In this document: in pieces, positions 62,564-64,000 of the stretch
Numbering within the stretch: position 1 is the first letter of the stretch
Layout: each line of letters begins with the position of its first letter
Assembly (NCBI GenBank): GCA_028865235.1
Contig: CP114561.1
Span: 2,748,001 to 2,812,000, forward strand
From: Candidatus Manganitrophus sp.
GTDB lineage: Bacteria > Nitrospirota > Nitrospiria > SBBL01 > Manganitrophaceae
Direction of reading: 5' to 3'
Length of the DNA: 64,000 bases
Notes under the pieces: generated by a model
Database searches by the model: none
What the model was told of the DNA's origin: nothing
The model's input: the letters and a program-made list of their open reading frames with translations, nothing else
Made by a program: the position numbers and the translations under genes

Positions 62564-64000
62564 TTACGGGCGGTTCTTTCGCAGGCGTCGGGCCGTTAAC
62601 GCCAGCGCCAGCAGGGCGACCCCGCCCCAGGGGTAGGCGATCAAGAGGACCAGCGGGGTCAGCGTCCAACGGACGACCGTTCGGAGGGAGTCATGCTTGC
62701 GGATGACGTCGGCGATCGGCGGCGAGGCGCGGTAGTAGGCCTCGACGAAGAGACGTCCCGGAAGATTCGTCAAAAGATAGCGGTCTCTGAAGTCCCGAAG
62801 GACCTTGACGTGCGGGTCGAGATAGCTGCCGTACGCTGCGGTGGCGATAAAGCAGCCTCCGCCCCCGCCCCCTCCTCCGCCGCCGGGGGGAGGAGGGGGC
62901 GCCGCGCCCGCTTTGAAGGCCGGGCCGGCGACATTCTCGATGACGCCGTTCGCGGCATGATCGCCGTCTCCCATGCCGCCGTCCTTCAGCGTCATGCGGA
63001 TAGTGTTTCCGCCGGAGAGGAGCGACCCGGTCGCTTCGACCGCCACAAACTGATTGTTCTGTGAATCGTACCAGAGCCACTGGGGCTGTCCTTCGCCGGA
63101 GATCGGCTCCGGGAAGGTGGCGCTGACGACCGCTTCCTCCCCGGGGGCCAGTCCCTGGAGTTTGAAGGAGAGGACGCCATATGGGAAGGTCGTGTCGGCC
63201 GGCGGCACGGTCAGATTCGCAAGATCGCCGATGTCGATCCGCTCAAAGGCCCCCGCGGAGGTGGTCATGACGATCGCCCCGCGCGGGCTCGATAACGTGA
63301 CGGTTTCCGAAGCGCCGACCTGCGGCCCGTTCAAGGGGACGGTCGGCGTCGGCGCGGCCGGAGAGGCGATCGCCTGCAGCCCGGTGGCGTCGACGCCGTC
63401 GAAATAATAGGTGTAATCGAATCCCGCTTGAAGGAGGCGGCTGTAGTTGTAGACGGCCCCGGCCGCGGGGGTTCCTTTCTCAAAGAGCATTTCGAACGGA
63501 CTCCCGGCGATTTCTTTTCCACCCTGCAGAAGGTGAACCCTCGGATAGCCGGGGAGCGGCGGGTTGTTGTCGGGATCGGTATACGTCACGCGGAATTTGA
63601 AAGACGTGCCGTTGACCGTGCCGGTTTCCGGATCGAGACCGTCGGTCTGATAGTTCTGCTCGCCGGTCCATTTCAGCGTCGGAGGGGCGCCGGACGATTT
63701 CGGGGTGGTCAGATGCGATTCCGGGATCACCTGCCAGCCGATCGAATTCGACGACCAGTTGAGCTGAAGGAGGGCCTGCCCCGTGTTTTCGGAATATTCG
63801 AGCTTGATGTCGTGCAGGCCGGAGGCGTTGAACGCCACCCCGTTCTCCAGGGAGACGAGATGGTCGGTCTGCTCCCAATGGTCGATCACCAACGCCCCGT
63901 CGATCCAAAGGCGGACGCCGTCGTTGGTGATGATGTTAAAGAGGTAGGGCTCGGCGCGATCGATCTGGATCTGCCCGGTCCAGCGGACGGAGAAGGTCTC
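62564..64000 (-). CDS. PA14/choice-of-anchor-U protein with CFI-box-CTERM anchor (5' end outside window)
   Basis: At least 478 residues; the N-terminus lies past 64000. The visible start is a PA14-like domain ([31 protein letters not shown], then [27 protein letters not shown]). A Ca-binding-like loop [14 protein letters not shown] and a choice-of-anchor U domain follow ([24 protein letters not shown] and [25 protein letters not shown]). A Pro run and a ten-Gly run precede the CFI box [34 protein letters not shown], a final helix ([30 protein letters not shown]) and a basic end. CFI-box-CTERM proteins are surface proteins anchored and probably cleaved at the tail. Confidence 0.88.
   Translation of the reverse strand, partial: ETFSVRWTGQIQIDRAEPYLFNIITNDGVRLWIDGALVIDHWEQTDHLVSLENGVAFNASGLHDIKLEYSENTGQALLQLNWSSNSIGWQVIPESHLTTPKSSGAPPTLKWTGEQNYQTDGLDPETGTVNGTSFKFRVTYTDPDNNPPLPGYPRVHLLQGGKEIAGSPFEMLFEKGTPAAGAVYNYSRLLQAGFDYTYYFDGVDATGLQAIASPAAPTPTVPLNGPQVGASETVTLSSPRGAIVMTTSAGAFERIDIGDLANLTVPPADTTFPYGVLSFKLQGLAPGEEAVVSATFPEPISGEGQPQWLWYDSQNNQFVAVEATGSLLSGGNTIRMTLKDGGMGDGDHAANGVIENVAGPAFKAGAAPPPPPGGGGGGGGGGCFIATAAYGSYLDPHVKVLRDFRDRYLLTNLPGRLFVEAYYRASPPIADVIRKHDSLRTVVRWTLTPLVLLIAYPWGGVALLALALTARRLRKNRP

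Overview
The window reads as a piece of chromosome from a Gram-negative, GC-rich bacterium. A complete Tol-Pal envelope system (tolQ, tolR, tolA/tonB-like, tolB, two pal genes, cpoB/ybgF), several lipoproteins and beta-barrel-like proteins, and DegP with a two-component system show an outer membrane. The neighbourhood (Tol-Pal followed by mutL, then miaA, an mtnP-like gene, a PfkB kinase, a TPR lipoprotein and a RodZ-like protein, plus a DisA-domain diadenylate cyclase next to a DHH phosphoesterase) would fit the phylum Nitrospirota. That placement is inference from gene content; no rRNA is present.

Layout. 1-6.8 kb (minus): end of an AIM24-like gene, a KefB-type antiporter with a TrkA-N domain, a tightly overlapping luxE-luxC-aminotransferase operon and a fibronectin-III protein with a Gly-run/Cys C-terminal anchor. 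7.1-7.7 kb (plus): consensus promoter, fluoride riboswitch, terminator and crcB. 7.7-10 kb: three exported proteins of unknown role. 10-12.3 kb (minus): a mechanosensitive-channel/trehalose-6-phosphate-synthase fusion. 12.4-14.1 kb (plus): thioredoxin-like, phosphatase-like and ferritin-like genes. 14.2-18.8 kb (minus): CBS protein, DegP, histidine kinase, response regulator. 19.5-21.7 kb (minus): two beta-propeller lipoproteins. 21.7-31 kb (plus): tRNA-Val, tRNA-Asp, the Tol-Pal operon and mutL. 31-36.6 kb (minus): a four-gene glycan operon (glycoside hydrolase, GT2, ABC exporter, glycosyltransferase) joined by 4-nt overlaps. 37-42.8 kb (plus): miaA, mtnP-like, lipoprotein, PfkB kinase, TPR lipoprotein, RodZ-like, tRNA-Thr. 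43-48.3 kb (plus): response regulator and a GldA/GldF/GldG/DUF4340 ABC module. 48.3-53.3 kb: msrA, a sulfate-type ABC transporter whose ATPase carries two universal-stress domains, and a glycine-rich RRM protein. 53.8-57.8 kb: small proteins, a response regulator, an FGGY kinase and a TPR protein. 58-61.5 kb (plus): DHH phosphoesterase, diadenylate cyclase and an AI-2E-family permease. 61.5-64 kb (minus): a lipocalin-like exported protein and a PA14/CFI-box anchored protein.

Two window-wide patterns matter. First, about fifteen otherwise well-conserved genes (including tolB, mutL, mtnP, rodZ, the histidine kinase and the diadenylate cyclase) are broken, nearly all by one-base slips in G/C or A runs. 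This points to uncorrected homopolymer errors in the assembly rather than mass pseudogenisation, and I annotate these as full-length genes with the slip positions. Second, a family of short inverted repeats built from 7-bp units recurs between 20 and 40 kb. One copy sits in the mutL linker, and another forms the start and N-terminus of a lipoprotein gene.

The most interesting biology is the luxE-luxC-aminotransferase operon (possible fatty aldehyde to fatty amine route without luciferase), the MscS-OtsA fusion, the ABC ATPase-UspA-UspA fusion, the paired c-di-AMP synthesis/DHH phosphoesterase genes, and the heptad repeat family.
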